This document shows positions 24,680-33,103 of a stretch of 64,000 bases of DNA, piece after piece. Position 1 is the stretch's first letter. Every line of letters starts with the position of its first letter. Under the pieces are notes generated by a model. It saw only the letters and a list, made by a program, of their open reading frames with translations, ran no database searches and was not told the origin of the DNA. The position numbers were made by a program, and so were the translations under genes. The stretch spans positions 3,888,501 through 3,952,500 of the forward strand of contig NZ_CP152002.1 in NCBI RefSeq assembly GCF_038595055.1, written 5' to 3'. This DNA is from Paenibacillus sp. FSL R7-0345 (GTDB lineage Bacteria > Bacillota > Bacilli > Paenibacillales > Paenibacillaceae).

Positions 24680-25366
24680 TTAATTACCTTCAATAGTGGA
24701 CAGCGAAACGGTCATCCATGGGCTGAACTGGCTTGCCGGTTCTCCCTTCTGGTTGTGTATCCGGAGCAGATAAGCTTCCCCGGCTTCATTTTTCCACACC
24801 ATGTAATCATGGGTACCGGCCTCACCGCTTACCTGCAGGTACAGCTCAGCATAACGCAGGGGATGCTCAAACAGCTCCCCGCTGTAGTCTTTAGGCTCGC
24901 CTGCGGCGGCAAGCTCGGTCTGGCCCTGCTGCTTCAGGGCAGCCAGATCATAACTGGCCGGCAGCGGTTCAATCTCCGCATAGTATTCAGCGTCTGCCGT
25001 CAATGCCAGGCGGCCAGTCTGCGCATCAAAGGTGTAACCGTCAAATATATACAAGGAATATCCGTCACCTTGCTCAAGCGTGCCATCCTGTCCGGGGACA
25101 CCGCCCTCCTGCTCCCCGAAGCTTTGCGTCTGCGGACGCCCGGATGACTCTGGAGCTGCCTCCGGACTGGCAGATGCCGGCGCTGCAGTGGCTGCCGGTG
25201 ACGCTGCAGGCTCAGGACTGGCAGTCGCTTCGCTGACAGGCGTCGCGGCTGCACTGGACGCTGTAGGTTCCGCTTCATTCATTGTCTCATTATTACTGCA
25301 TGCGCCCAGAATTGAGGCAGAAAGCAGAAAAACACTTGCTGCTGTGAGTAGCATCGATTTTTTCAT
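24680..25366 (-). CDS. Lipoprotein with Ala/Pro/Ser-rich linker
   Basis: 228 residues from ATG 25366 (GGAGG six nt upstream). Signal peptide with lipobox ILGAC, then a low-complexity Ala-Pro-Ser-Glu spacer (~25-75) that would lift the globular C-terminal domain from the membrane. That domain (YSLYIFDGYTFDAQ ... SPWMTVSLSTI) is not recognised. Outer-surface location is well supported; function is unknown. Monocistronic, with terminator. Confidence 0.75.
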   Translation of the reverse strand: MKKSMLLTAASVFLLSASILGACSNNETMNEAEPTASSAAATPVSEATASPEPAASPAATAAPASASPEAAPESSGRPQTQSFGEQEGGVPGQDGTLEQGDGYSLYIFDGYTFDAQTGRLALTADAEYYAEIEPLPASYDLAALKQQGQTELAAAGEPKDYSGELFEHPLRYAELYLQVSGEAGTHDYMVWKNEAGEAYLLRIHNQKGEPASQFSPWMTVSLSTIEGN

Positions 25367-25570
25367 GTTGTACCTCCTCTTCTGATTAACACTTATTACC
25401 CGAATAGCTGACATTGTAACTAAATACGACATCTCCCGTGCATTATACAGGTGAAGGCTATAAATCCATTACTTTAACTAAACGCAAAAAACCGCCGGAA
25501 TGTTACGCCTGACGATCATTCGATATGTATGATATTTCAGTCGGGCAATGACCGAGTAAACCGGTCTTGC

Positions 25571-25726
25571 TTACTTCCGCCGCTTCCGGTATATTTTAAC
25601 GCTATAAAATAAAATCCAGCCCGCCAGCACCAAAGAAAAGAAACCGATCCAAAGCGCGGCCGGATGTACTATAAAAAAATAGGTATCTTTATACTGGAAG
25701 TTTTCACTTTTCAGTAGCTTGATCAA
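25571..25726 (-). CDS. 51-residue single-TM protein, TTG start, coupled to upstream gene
   Basis: TTG at 25726 overlaps the stop of the preceding micro-gene (TTGA) and lies 8 nt after CTGGAG. Product: short polar start, HPAALWIGFFSLVLAGWILFY membrane helix beginning near residue 21, and a basic tail KIYRKRRK that predicts a cytoplasmic C-terminus. Not recognised. The 4-nt overlap and ribosome-binding site support reality despite the small size. Confidence 0.5.
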   Translation of the reverse strand: MIKLLKSENFQYKDTYFFIVHPAALWIGFFSLVLAGWILFYSVKIYRKRRK

Positions 25727-25899
25727 ATCATCAACTCCAGAAAGCTGCCGAATAGGTAGCCGATTTTATAAGACTCCTTAACCAGATTCTCCATAACGCC
25801 TATCAGGAATGCAATCAGATGGAGTACAGGTGTAAGTACTAGTGCGAAAGCAATAAAACGCCATCCGCAGAAAAATTTGTTAAGATCGTCTTTTTTCAT
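25723..25899 (-). CDS. 58-residue membrane protein, first of coupled pair
   Basis: ATG at 25899, GGAGGG 9 nt upstream. MKKDDLNKFFCGWR, then a hydrophobic helix FIAFALVLTPVLHLIAFLIG, then a polar tail. Unrecognised. The stop overlaps the next TTG start, so the two small membrane proteins are likely made together in similar amounts. Confidence 0.55.
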   Translation of the reverse strand: MKKDDLNKFFCGWRFIAFALVLTPVLHLIAFLIGVMENLVKESYKIGYLFGSFLELMI

Positions 25900-26161
25900 A
25901 TCACGATTCCCTCCTCTCTGTTATTGCGTTAAATTCAGCAGCAGCGATAGCCTGCGAAAGTATCGTCAGCCTTAATTTTTCAAAATCGACATTCCGGAAC
26001 ATCGGAACGGCTTTTTAAGAACTCCTGCAACAGTCATTGCTCTCCCTTTCCGGTAAGTGAAATAGCGGTATCCTCCAATAGAGATTGCTGCCCCTCGTCC
26101 ACAGTGCCGTAATCGCGGAATAATGTCGACACAAATAAATGTAAACATTCTGTAAAATGTA

Positions 26162-26189
26162 TTGCAAATCCATTTCATTTATTTATAAT
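26162..26189 (+). promoter_or_regulatory. Promoter of the alpha-CTD-like gene
   Basis: -35 TTGCAA (26162-26167), 16-nt spacer, -10 TATAAT (26184-26189). Transcription would begin near 26196, which excludes the upstream ATGs of the reading frame as start codons. Confidence 0.65.
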
Positions 26190-26225
26190 ATTTACCAGAT
26201 GAATGAAGGGAGACACCAGGTTATA

Positions 26226-26498
26226 TTGTCTACTAGAGATAAACTCCCCCTCATGTCTTACATTCACATTGATTACAGCCTATACCCGCAACCCATCCAT
26301 ACCTTGAGACAGAGAACGTCCAGAAACCCTAAAAGCATTTCCCGCATTCTTAATTCGTTACATGACAGCAACTACGTCACTATCGGTGATTTGATGAAGG
26401 CTTCATTGACTGAATTGCTTTGCTTGAGGAATTTCGGCGTCACGGGGCAAACGATTGTTATCGAGTTGTTAGAGGCACATGCTAAAAGTATTGTCTAA
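26226..26498 (+). CDS. Stand-alone RNA polymerase alpha-CTD-like protein
   Basis: 90 residues from TTG 26226 (a GGGAG lies 13 nt and an AGG 5 nt upstream; ATG 26253 is an alternative). The C-terminal half, SRILNSLHDSNYVTIGDLMKASLTELLCLRNFG followed by an amphipathic helix, matches the helix-hairpin-helix alpha-CTD fold of RpoA: the 'xTIGDL' and 'LxxLRNFG' positions correspond to INTVQEL and MMKVRNLG. It lacks any polymerase assembly domain. It could bind DNA UP elements or act as a regulator; this is inference. A strong terminator follows. Confidence 0.6.
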   Translation: MSTRDKLPLMSYIHIDYSLYPQPIHTLRQRTSRNPKSISRILNSLHDSNYVTIGDLMKASLTELLCLRNFGVTGQTIVIELLEAHAKSIV

Positions 26499-26505
26499 AA
26501 ACATT

Positions 26506-26533
26506 AAGAAACCTTTTTCAAGGTTTCTTTTTT
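26506..26533 (+). terminator. Terminator after the alpha-CTD-like gene
   Basis: Stem AAGAAACCT-TTTTC-AAGGTTTCTT with T6 tail. Confidence 0.9.
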
Positions 26534-26648
26534 CTATTATCTTTCTACTAAGTAATTATATTTAAAAATATCTATTTTCTTAAATTAATTTCCATTTTCT
26601 TGTTTAATAATAAATATACAAAATTACTTCAATTGGCGGTGGAATCAT

Positions 26649-26846
26649 ATGGACACAAAGCTCATTGAAGAAGCCATCATGAAACAGGAGCCGGTAAAAA
26701 TCCAATTAGTTAACGGTGATATACTTGCAGGCTGGCTGGAATATGGTTTTAACTACGATTTTATATATTTAAATACCGGTTTTGGTACGCTTACCGTCGC
26801 CAAAGATTCCATAAAAATCATTTCATATGTATTTGACTGCAGATAG
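26649..26846 (+). CDS. Small Sm/SH3-barrel-like protein
   Basis: 65 residues. A short helix (DTKLIEEAIMKQ) is followed by five predicted strands, EPVKIQLVNGDILAGWLEY ... DFIYLNTGFGTLTVAKDSIKIISY, spaced as in Sm/Hfq-like folds (note the VxLxNGDxxxGxL signature). GGTGG precedes ATG 26649. It has no detectable similarity to the Hfq encoded at 39 kb beyond the strand pattern. RNA binding would be inference only. Confidence 0.6.
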   Translation: MDTKLIEEAIMKQEPVKIQLVNGDILAGWLEYGFNYDFIYLNTGFGTLTVAKDSIKIISYVFDCR

Positions 26847-26895
26847 CCCGCCAGCCGAGCAGTATCTATTGCGGCAGTTAATGGAGCAGTCCTGC

Positions 26896-27228
26896 TCAGT
26901 TATCTTTTTTCAAACGCTGCGGCACTTTGGGGTCCAGCTGTGTCCAGTCTGATGCGTCTCTGTCCGTAAAAATGTATGTAGTACCAGGGTCATCAGCGAA
27001 TGTTACGTATAGGGGAAATTTCGGCATAGAGCCAAGTTTGGCTTTAACGCTTAGTATATCAGATTCCGCGTATCCCTCAATGTTAACTAAATATGTCTTG
27101 AGACTTGTTTCAAGTGAATGATATTTAATCTGTAGCGCCACGTAAATCCCGATAACCAGCAAAGTGATCATTAATACCGAGAAGGCCGCAAATTTTCTAA
27201 TTTTATAAGCACCTCCTATTATTTTCAA
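26896..27228 (-). CDS. DUF3139-type membrane protein
   Basis: 110 residues. One N-terminal membrane helix (~13-33) and an extracytoplasmic domain whose core, YLVNIEGYAESDILSVKAKLG ... YVTFADDPGTTYIF, has the spacing of DUF3139 proteins. Small proteins of this family are common and uncharacterised in Bacillota. A GGAGGTGC ribosome-binding site precedes the gene. It lies next to the glnA terminator on the same strand but ~110 bp from it, probably a separate transcript. Confidence 0.7.
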   Translation of the reverse strand: MKIIGGAYKIRKFAAFSVLMITLLVIGIYVALQIKYHSLETSLKTYLVNIEGYAESDILSVKAKLGSMPKFPLYVTFADDPGTTYIFTDRDASDWTQLDPKVPQRLKKDN

Positions 27229-27293
27229 AATAAAACTCCAATCTCAATATAACATTTTTCGAATTATTTTACACAAAAAACCAAATAAACAAA

Positions 27294-27325
27294 GAAAAAA
27301 CCCTCAACGCCAACGGCGTCAAGGG
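27294..27325 (-). terminator. glnRA terminator
   Basis: Stem CCCTCAACGCC / GGCGTCAAGGG, minus-strand tail TTTTTTCTTTG, 11 bp past the glnA stop. Confidence 0.9.
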
Positions 27326-27335
27326 CTGCTTTTTC

Positions 27336-28664
27336 CTAGTAAAGCGTCATGTATTGACTTCTTTCCCATTCGTGAACCTGGGTCCGGTAGATATCCCACT
27401 CGATTTCCTTCAGTTCGTAGAAGTGGGCCAGTGCATGTTCGCCGAGGGCTTCGGTGATGACATGGCTGCGGATCAGTTCGTTCAGGGCTTCCTTCAGGTC
27501 AGCCGGCAGGCTCGGGATGCCTTCTTCAATGCGTTCTTCCTCAGACATCACATAGATGTTGCGGTCGATTGGTGCAGGAAGCTCCAGTTGGCGCTTGATT
27601 CCGTCAAGACCTGCCTTCAGCATTACAGCAAGTGCAAGGTACGGGTTAGCCGCCGGATCCGGATTGCGGACCTCGACACGTGTGCTAAGGCCTCTGGAAG
27701 CCGGGATACGGATCATCGGGCTGCGGTTACTTGCGGACCAGGCCACATAGCAAGGTGCTTCATAACCGGGAACCAGACGTTTGTATGAGTTAACAGTCGG
27801 GTTGGTGATTGCGGCAAAAGCGCGTGCATGCTTCAGGATACCAGCCATGTAGTAGCGTGCAGTTTTGCTCAGACCGAGTGTATCACTCTCATCGTAGAAC
27901 ATGTTCTCGTTGTCTTTGAACAGGGATTGGTGAGCGTGCATACCGGATCCGTTCATACCAAAGAGAGGTTTAGGCATAAAGGTAGCATGCAGACCGTGCT
28001 GACGCGCAACCGTCTTAACGACGAGCTTGAAGGTCTGAATCTGGTCAGCGGCTGTGATCGCGTCCGCATATTTAAAGTCGATTTCGTGCTGGCCGGAAGC
28101 AACCTCGTGGTGGGAGGCTTCAATTTCAAAGCCCATTTCCTCAAGAGTCAATACGATCTCGCGGCGGCAGTTCTCCCCAAGGTCCATCGGCGCCAAGTCA
28201 AAATATCCGCCCTGGTCATTCAGTTCCTGTGTCGGGTTGCCTCTCTCGTCCGTTTTGAACAGGAAGAATTCCGGCTCAGGACCTACGTTCATCGCTGTGA
28301 AGCCCATTTCTTCGGCTTCTTTAAGACAACGTTTCAAGATACCGCGCGGATCGCCGGCAAACGGTGTGCCGTCAGGCATGTACACATCGCAGATCAGACG
28401 TGCTACACGGCTGTCAGTCACCCAAGGGAAGATAACCCAAGTGCTGAGGTCCGGATAAAGGTACATATCAGATTCCTCGATACGTACATAACCTTCGATG
28501 GAAGATCCGTCGAACATCATTTTATTGTCGAGTGCTTTTTCAAGCTGGCTCACAGGAATTTCAACGTTTTTGATCGTTCCCAGCAGGTCGGTAAACTGCA
28601 GACGAATAAAACGGACGTTTTCTTCTTTGGAAATACGGATAATATCCTCTTTAGAAAAGCTCAC
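27336..28664 (-). CDS. glnA: Glutamine synthetase, type I alpha
   Basis: 442 residues, the standard GSI-alpha length. Makes glutamine from glutamate, ammonia and ATP; works as a dodecamer. Visible: [10 protein letters not shown] near residue 50, the metal-binding [16 protein letters not shown] motif, ATP-site [19 protein letters not shown], and C-terminal RSQYMTLY. No adenylylation insert, consistent with feedback inhibition and partner control of GlnR/TnrA. It follows glnR by 32 bp in the classic Bacillus glnRA operon and lacks an own promoter. Confidence 0.97.
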   Translation of the reverse strand: MSFSKEDIIRISKEENVRFIRLQFTDLLGTIKNVEIPVSQLEKALDNKMMFDGSSIEGYVRIEESDMYLYPDLSTWVIFPWVTDSRVARLICDVYMPDGTPFAGDPRGILKRCLKEAEEMGFTAMNVGPEPEFFLFKTDERGNPTQELNDQGGYFDLAPMDLGENCRREIVLTLEEMGFEIEASHHEVASGQHEIDFKYADAITAADQIQTFKLVVKTVARQHGLHATFMPKPLFGMNGSGMHAHQSLFKDNENMFYDESDTLGLSKTARYYMAGILKHARAFAAITNPTVNSYKRLVPGYEAPCYVAWSASNRSPMIRIPASRGLSTRVEVRNPDPAANPYLALAVMLKAGLDGIKRQLELPAPIDRNIYVMSEEERIEEGIPSLPADLKEALNELIRSHVITEALGEHALAHFYELKEIEWDIYRTQVHEWERSQYMTLY

Positions 28665-28696
28665 GATACCCTCTCCCTTTCAACACTCTAATTAGT

Positions 28697-29107
28697 TTAT
28701 TTATTAAAAAACCGGGATAGCTCGCCCTGAATAAGAGATACTTGTCCCGGTCTTTTCCCGGAAACCAGTTCCTGCTTAAGCAAACGGTGAAGCTGTGAAT
28801 CAGACAATTCCCTACGTCTAACCTCTGTATCAGGGGTAATCACTGTAGCTTCTTCAGATTCCTTCGAGACAGGATTCATCACCTGCTTAATGCCGGCAAT
28901 ATTAACTCCCTTTTCAATCAGTGCCTTGATTTCCAATAGGCGCTCAACATCATTAAATGAGAACAAACGCTGGTTGCCGGAAGTACGCGCAGGTACAATC
29001 AGGCTATGCTGCTCATAATACCGAATTTGTCTGGCAGATAGATCAGTTAGCTTCATTACGATTCCTATAGGAAATAATGCCATATTTCTGCGGATTTCAT
29101 CACCCAT
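28697..29107 (-). CDS. glnR: MerR-family nitrogen repressor GlnR
   Basis: 136 residues. N-terminal winged helix of MerR type (LTDLSARQIRYYEQHSLIVPAR ... NQRLFSFNDVERLLEI), then a short effector tail ending LIQGELSRFF, the segment through which GlnR senses feedback-inhibited glutamine synthetase. It represses glnRA under nitrogen excess. The ribosome-binding site GGAAGG and ATG 29107 fit. A perfect GlnR/TnrA box lies 72 bp upstream of the start codon. Divergently nothing; the operon continues into glnA. Confidence 0.93.
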   Translation of the reverse strand: MGDEIRRNMALFPIGIVMKLTDLSARQIRYYEQHSLIVPARTSGNQRLFSFNDVERLLEIKALIEKGVNIAGIKQVMNPVSKESEEATVITPDTEVRRRELSDSQLHRLLKQELVSGKRPGQVSLIQGELSRFFNK

Positions 29108-29144
29108 GACTCATCCAACCTTCCAATGATCTTTTTCTCATCTC

Positions 29145-29195
29145 ATTGTACATTTCTTAATTTGGCGTGTCAATGGTATGTAAGTTTTCTTTACA
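29145..29195 (-). promoter_or_regulatory. glnRA promoter with GlnR/TnrA box
   Basis: Minus-strand -35 TTGACA (29168-29173), 17-nt spacer, -10 TACAAT (29145-29150). The box TGTAAGTTTTCTTTACA (29179-29195) fits TGTNAN7TNACA exactly and lies just upstream of the -35. Confidence 0.88.
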
Positions 29196-29472
29196 ACATT
29201 AGTAGACTACTGCGAAACAGCAGGTCAACTGGGTGTAAGCTACAAAGGATGAAGTCAACCGCAGTATATCACATCAGACAATACGGAAGCAAAAAGCGCT
29301 ATCATATTATGCGCCTTCAGCGATAGGTTTTCCCCGTCCCCCTGCTTATATCCCGAAAGGCCCGTCCTGCGCTGTGCAATCTGCATAAGCACACTCTTCC
29401 TTCACTAAGCATCAGCATACTCCCCTTAGTATTAGACAACGGCCAGCCCTCTTCCTTCAAAGGTGCTAAATT
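29196..29472. other. Intergenic region between glnR promoter and ynbB terminator
   Basis: Roughly 280 bp. Two ORFs of 61-66 codons exist on opposite strands but have no ribosome-binding sites or coherent composition; I see no RNA gene or repeat. Confidence 0.4.
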
Positions 29473-29499
29473 AAAAAAAGCCCTGCTAACCAGCAGGGC
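29473..29499 (-). terminator. ynbB terminator
   Basis: Stem GCCCTGCT-AACC-AGCAGGGC, minus-strand tail TTTTTTTAA. Confidence 0.9.
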
Positions 29500-29525
29500 C
29501 ATAAATACTATTTCAATTTCCAGCG

Positions 29526-30779
29526 CTATAGAAGCTCCCGCTCCCGCATGCTCTGCAGCGCCATCAATACCCCAAATTTCACATGGGAGTAAGTCAGCCC
29601 GCCCTGCATATAACCGATATACGGCGCGCGGATCGGGGCGTCGGCAGACAGCTCCAGGCTTCCGCCCTGAATGAATGTGCCCGCTGCCATAATAACCGGA
29701 TGCTCATAGCCCGGCATGTCCCAAGGCTCCGGAACGACGTGGCTGTCAACAGCCGCGGCGCGCTGGATACCCTGCACAAAGGCAATGAGGTGCTCGGCAC
29801 TGTCAAAAGAGACCGCCTGGATCAGATCCGTACGCGGCTCATTCCAGGCCGGCTTGGTGGTAAAACCGCAGCGCTGGAACACGGCAGAAGCAAAGATACT
29901 GCCCTTAACGGCCTGTCCGACCGTATGCGGTGCCATGAACAGCCCCTGGTAGAGGCCGCGTGTCGTTCCGAGCATCGCGCCTACTTCACCACCGATGCCC
30001 GGTGCCGTGAGCCGGTAGGCAGCCAGCTCGACGAGGTCGCTGCGGCCGCAGATGTACCCGCCGGTCTCGGCGATACCGCCGCCGGGGTTTTTGATCAGCG
30101 AGCCGGCTACAAGGTCGGCACCGACCTGCGGCGGCTCCAGCTTTTCGGTAAATTCACCGTAGCAGTTATCTACAAATACAATCAGCTCCGGCTTCAATGC
30201 CTTGACTTTGGCTACCATCTCACCGATTTCGGCCACCGTGAAGGAAGAACGCCAGTCATAGCCGCGGGATCTTTGAATACCGATTACCTTGGTCCGCTCA
30301 TTAATGGACAGCTCAACCTCATCCCAATCGATCTTTCCATCCTCTGTGAGCGCAGTCTCTTTGTAGCCAATCCCGAAGTCTGCCAGCGACCCTGTTCCGT
30401 CACCTGGCTTGCCCACGACTTTGTGCAGCGTATCGTACGGACGGCCTGTGATGTAGAGCAGCTCGTCTCCGGGCCGCAGCACACCAAAGAGTGCCGTGGA
30501 AATCGTATGGGTCCCGGAAGCAAAATGAGGGCGCACCAGCGCGCTTTCTGCACCGAATACCTCGGCATACACCAGATCCAGCACCTCGCGGCCCCGGTCG
30601 TTATAGGCATATCCGGTAGAACCGGCAAAATGGAAGTCACTGACGTGCTGGCGCTGAAACGCCTCAATTACCTTCCATTGATTGTGATCCACAATTTTAT
30701 CAAGCGCTTTAACCGCACTTTCAATTTCAAGCTCTGCGGCCTCTGCCGCCTGTAAAATATCTTCTGCAAAAACAGCCAT
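29526..30779 (-). CDS. ynbB: Methionine gamma-lyase-like PLP protein (YnbB)
   Basis: 417 residues. A PLP-dependent C-S lyase-like enzyme of the 'aluminium resistance' family (YnbB). Signs: HFASGTHTISTALFGVLRPGDELLYI for cofactor phosphate and ring contacts, IVFVDNCYGEF with the pyridine Asp, and the Schiff-base Lys in SLIKNPGGGIA. The physiological substrate is not known. It follows hflX by 45 bp and precedes glnRA, as in B. subtilis (ynbA-ynbB-glnR-glnA), a well-conserved gene order. Confidence 0.92.
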   Translation of the reverse strand: MAVFAEDILQAAEAAELEIESAVKALDKIVDHNQWKVIEAFQRQHVSDFHFAGSTGYAYNDRGREVLDLVYAEVFGAESALVRPHFASGTHTISTALFGVLRPGDELLYITGRPYDTLHKVVGKPGDGTGSLADFGIGYKETALTEDGKIDWDEVELSINERTKVIGIQRSRGYDWRSSFTVAEIGEMVAKVKALKPELIVFVDNCYGEFTEKLEPPQVGADLVAGSLIKNPGGGIAETGGYICGRSDLVELAAYRLTAPGIGGEVGAMLGTTRGLYQGLFMAPHTVGQAVKGSIFASAVFQRCGFTTKPAWNEPRTDLIQAVSFDSAEHLIAFVQGIQRAAAVDSHVVPEPWDMPGYEHPVIMAAGTFIQGGSLELSADAPIRAPYIGYMQGGLTYSHVKFGVLMALQSMRERELL

Positions 30780-30824
30780 TTCCCCTTATTCGCTCCTAAC
30801 ATTCCAGTTCAATTCATATCGTAA

Positions 30825-32108
30825 TTATTGCACCACAAACTCTGTCAGCTTGTAGCCCCATTTTTCATAATCCTCTTTGTTCAGCCGTACGCTGTACAGT
30901 ATATCATTTTCTTCATAATTGGTTTCCAGCACCTCTCCCACCCGGTACAGCAGCGCGGACAGATCCCCGCGGTCGCCGGGAATACGGAACACCAGCGTCT
31001 CTCCGGCCAGCTCATCGGCAATCAGCGCGGTGACACGGTTCAGATCTTCCTGGTTAAAAGCGCTGATCTTCAGATAGCCCGGGCCTGATGGCAGCATCTC
31101 CAGCTGCTCCGGCTGGCAGAGATCGCTTTTGTTAAACAGGACCACCCGCGGCTTGCCGGCGGCACCGAGCTCCTGAAGAATGGAGTCAACAACCTCCATC
31201 TGCTCCTCCCGCATCGGAGATGAGGCATCTACGACATGCAGCACCAGATTGGCCTCGTTCACTTCCTCCAGCGTGGCCCGGAAAGAAGCGACCAGATCAT
31301 GGGGCAGGTTCTGAATAAACCCGACCGTATCAGTCAATACAACCTCTTTGCCTGCAGGCAGCTGCAGTACACGGGAAGTGGGGTCCAGCGTAGCGAACAG
31401 CTGGTTTTCAATATAGACGTCGGCATCAGTCAGCTGCTTCAGCAGCGTTGATTTGCCGGCATTGGTATAGCCGACCAGAGCCACCTGTACAGCTCCGCTT
31501 TTACGGCGGTGTTCGCGGTGCAACTCGCGTGTCTTGACTACTTCATCCAGCTGGCGCTTCAGCTCCGTAATCCGGCCGCGGATATGCCGGCGGTCTGTCT
31601 CCAGCTTGCTCTCGCCGGGACCTCTGGTGCCGATACCGCCGCCGAGCCTGGACAAATTTTTGCCGTGTCCGGACAGACGGGGCAGCAGATAGGAATGCTG
31701 CGCCAGCTCTACCTGAATGATGCCTTCTCTCGTCTTGGCCCGGCCGGCAAATATATCAAGAATCAGCTGGGTACGGTCGATAATCTTCATGTCCAGCGCT
31801 TCCTCCAGGTTACGCACCTGGGCTCCGGACAGCTCCTGGTCAAAAATCGCCGTGTTGGCGCCCAGTCCGTCCGCCGCGATCCGCAGCTCCTCTACCTTCC
31901 CTTTACCGATGAACCATTTGGAATCAGGGGTTTCCTTGTTCTGGCGGAGTACATCCACCACTTCGACCCCGGCCGTCTCGGCGAGCTGAACCAGCTCCTG
32001 CAGAGACAGCTCAGGGTCGATGCCTGTGCGCTTGATTTTGTCTGTAACGAGACTGACGAGAATCGCCCGGTCTTGCACCTCTGTCTGTGTATCATGTGTA
32101 AGTGACAT
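30825..32108 (-). CDS. hflX: Ribosome-associated GTPase HflX
   Basis: 427 residues. N-terminal HflX domain (KWFIGKGKVEEL, FDQELSGAQVRNLEE), glycine-rich loop RLGGGIGTRGPGE, then a G domain: G1 GYTNAGKST, G3 DTVGF, G4 NKSD, G5 SAFN. HflX splits or rescues stalled 70S ribosomes, notably under heat stress. It heads a conserved cluster with ynbB and glnRA (B. subtilis ynbA). Its promoter region lies within the 216-bp gap upstream. Confidence 0.95.
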   Translation of the reverse strand: MSLTHDTQTEVQDRAILVSLVTDKIKRTGIDPELSLQELVQLAETAGVEVVDVLRQNKETPDSKWFIGKGKVEELRIAADGLGANTAIFDQELSGAQVRNLEEALDMKIIDRTQLILDIFAGRAKTREGIIQVELAQHSYLLPRLSGHGKNLSRLGGGIGTRGPGESKLETDRRHIRGRITELKRQLDEVVKTRELHREHRRKSGAVQVALVGYTNAGKSTLLKQLTDADVYIENQLFATLDPTSRVLQLPAGKEVVLTDTVGFIQNLPHDLVASFRATLEEVNEANLVLHVVDASSPMREEQMEVVDSILQELGAAGKPRVVLFNKSDLCQPEQLEMLPSGPGYLKISAFNQEDLNRVTALIADELAGETLVFRIPGDRGDLSALLYRVGEVLETNYEENDILYSVRLNKEDYEKWGYKLTEFVVQ

Positions 32109-32324
32109 TAATTGAATGCTCCTTCTTCTTATACCTGTAGAAGTGGTACTGCCTGAATCTTCCCGGCCAGCAAATGCTGCTTAAACTGAGTATGGCCTGC
32201 GGCAGTATAATATAACCGGACTCCTCCGGGATCTCGGTGTGCCGGTTATCTTTTTTTGCCCGTATCTTCTATCTTGCGTGAAATTTATATAAATGTCTAT
32301 CTTATTATGTAGAAGCAGCAACAA

Positions 32325-32885
32325 TTAATCCAGCACATAAAGCGCATCATCCTGTACTCTAAACGAAGAATACTCAAACTTGTTTACAGGAACACTAAAA
32401 TGAATGGTTTCGCCAGAACGTATACCGTCACCCGGAATGCTTATCGAATCCCTGGAGTAGGTTATGTTTCCCGAGTTATCATAAAAGGAAATGGCAAAGT
32501 AACCTTCTATGTCTTTATCCCCATTATTCGTTATCTCCCCGACCAGATCGCCGGTAATACTATTCCAAATTACACTGACACGTGAAAATCCAAGCTGTTC
32601 AAAAAGCGAGCTGCTTTCGGCTTCTCTGTTAAGCTCATACGTCTCTTCCGGGTTAGGGTCTCTTGTGTAGTCCCGCCCCTCTATTATAGCTGTCATTTCC
32701 TTAATAATCTCCGTAGCCTCAAGGTATTCTCCGCTTTCCGTTAAACGCTTTGCTTCTTCACTGAGCGTCTCCAGCCTCGCTTCTTTTCTGCTCTCGTTTA
32801 TCTTGTGTACGGCTGTAGGTGCAACATAAATCAGAACAAGTACCAAGAAAACTGCAACACCAATCAACACTTTTCCACTCTTCAA
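32325..32885 (-). CDS. Membrane-anchored FxLYD-like protein
   Basis: 186 residues. One N-terminal helix (~6-26), a coiled charged stretch (RKEARLETLSEEAKRLTES), and a C-terminal Ig-like domain with VSVIWNSITGDLVGEITNNGDKDIEGYFAISFYD, the pattern of FxLYD domains. Likely an extracytoplasmic protein of unknown role. Together with the plus-strand gene next door it separates hflX from spoVK, which are adjacent in B. subtilis. Local DNA is A/T-richer than around it. Confidence 0.7.
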   Translation of the reverse strand: MKSGKVLIGVAVFLVLVLIYVAPTAVHKINESRKEARLETLSEEAKRLTESGEYLEATEIIKEMTAIIEGRDYTRDPNPEETYELNREAESSSLFEQLGFSRVSVIWNSITGDLVGEITNNGDKDIEGYFAISFYDNSGNITYSRDSISIPGDGIRSGETIHFSVPVNKFEYSSFRVQDDALYVLD

Positions 32886-33103
32886 GTACTATTCCCCCTA
32901 AATATAAATAACGTGTTAAATATTACCACATTAATTTATTTAGGTCTATAGTAGGATGAAAGATCAATTTTAATCCTATTTTTTAAATAACAAAGTGAAA
33001 TAAGTGCTATTAACCTAATCCATTATTGCCAAAGTCCTATCGATTAACATAAGATTATGGAACAATTTACTAATGATAATGTGCGCAGGAGGTAATCTTA
33101 CAT

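Noticed and set aside
25972-26178. Minus-strand ORF of 68 codons
   Set aside because: No ribosome-binding site, unusual Cys/Arg-rich composition, and it overlaps the promoter of the alpha-CTD-like gene.
29126-29502. Two ORFs of 61-66 codons in the glnR-ynbB gap
   Set aside because: They lack ribosome-binding sites and overlap the glnRA promoter and the ynbB terminator.
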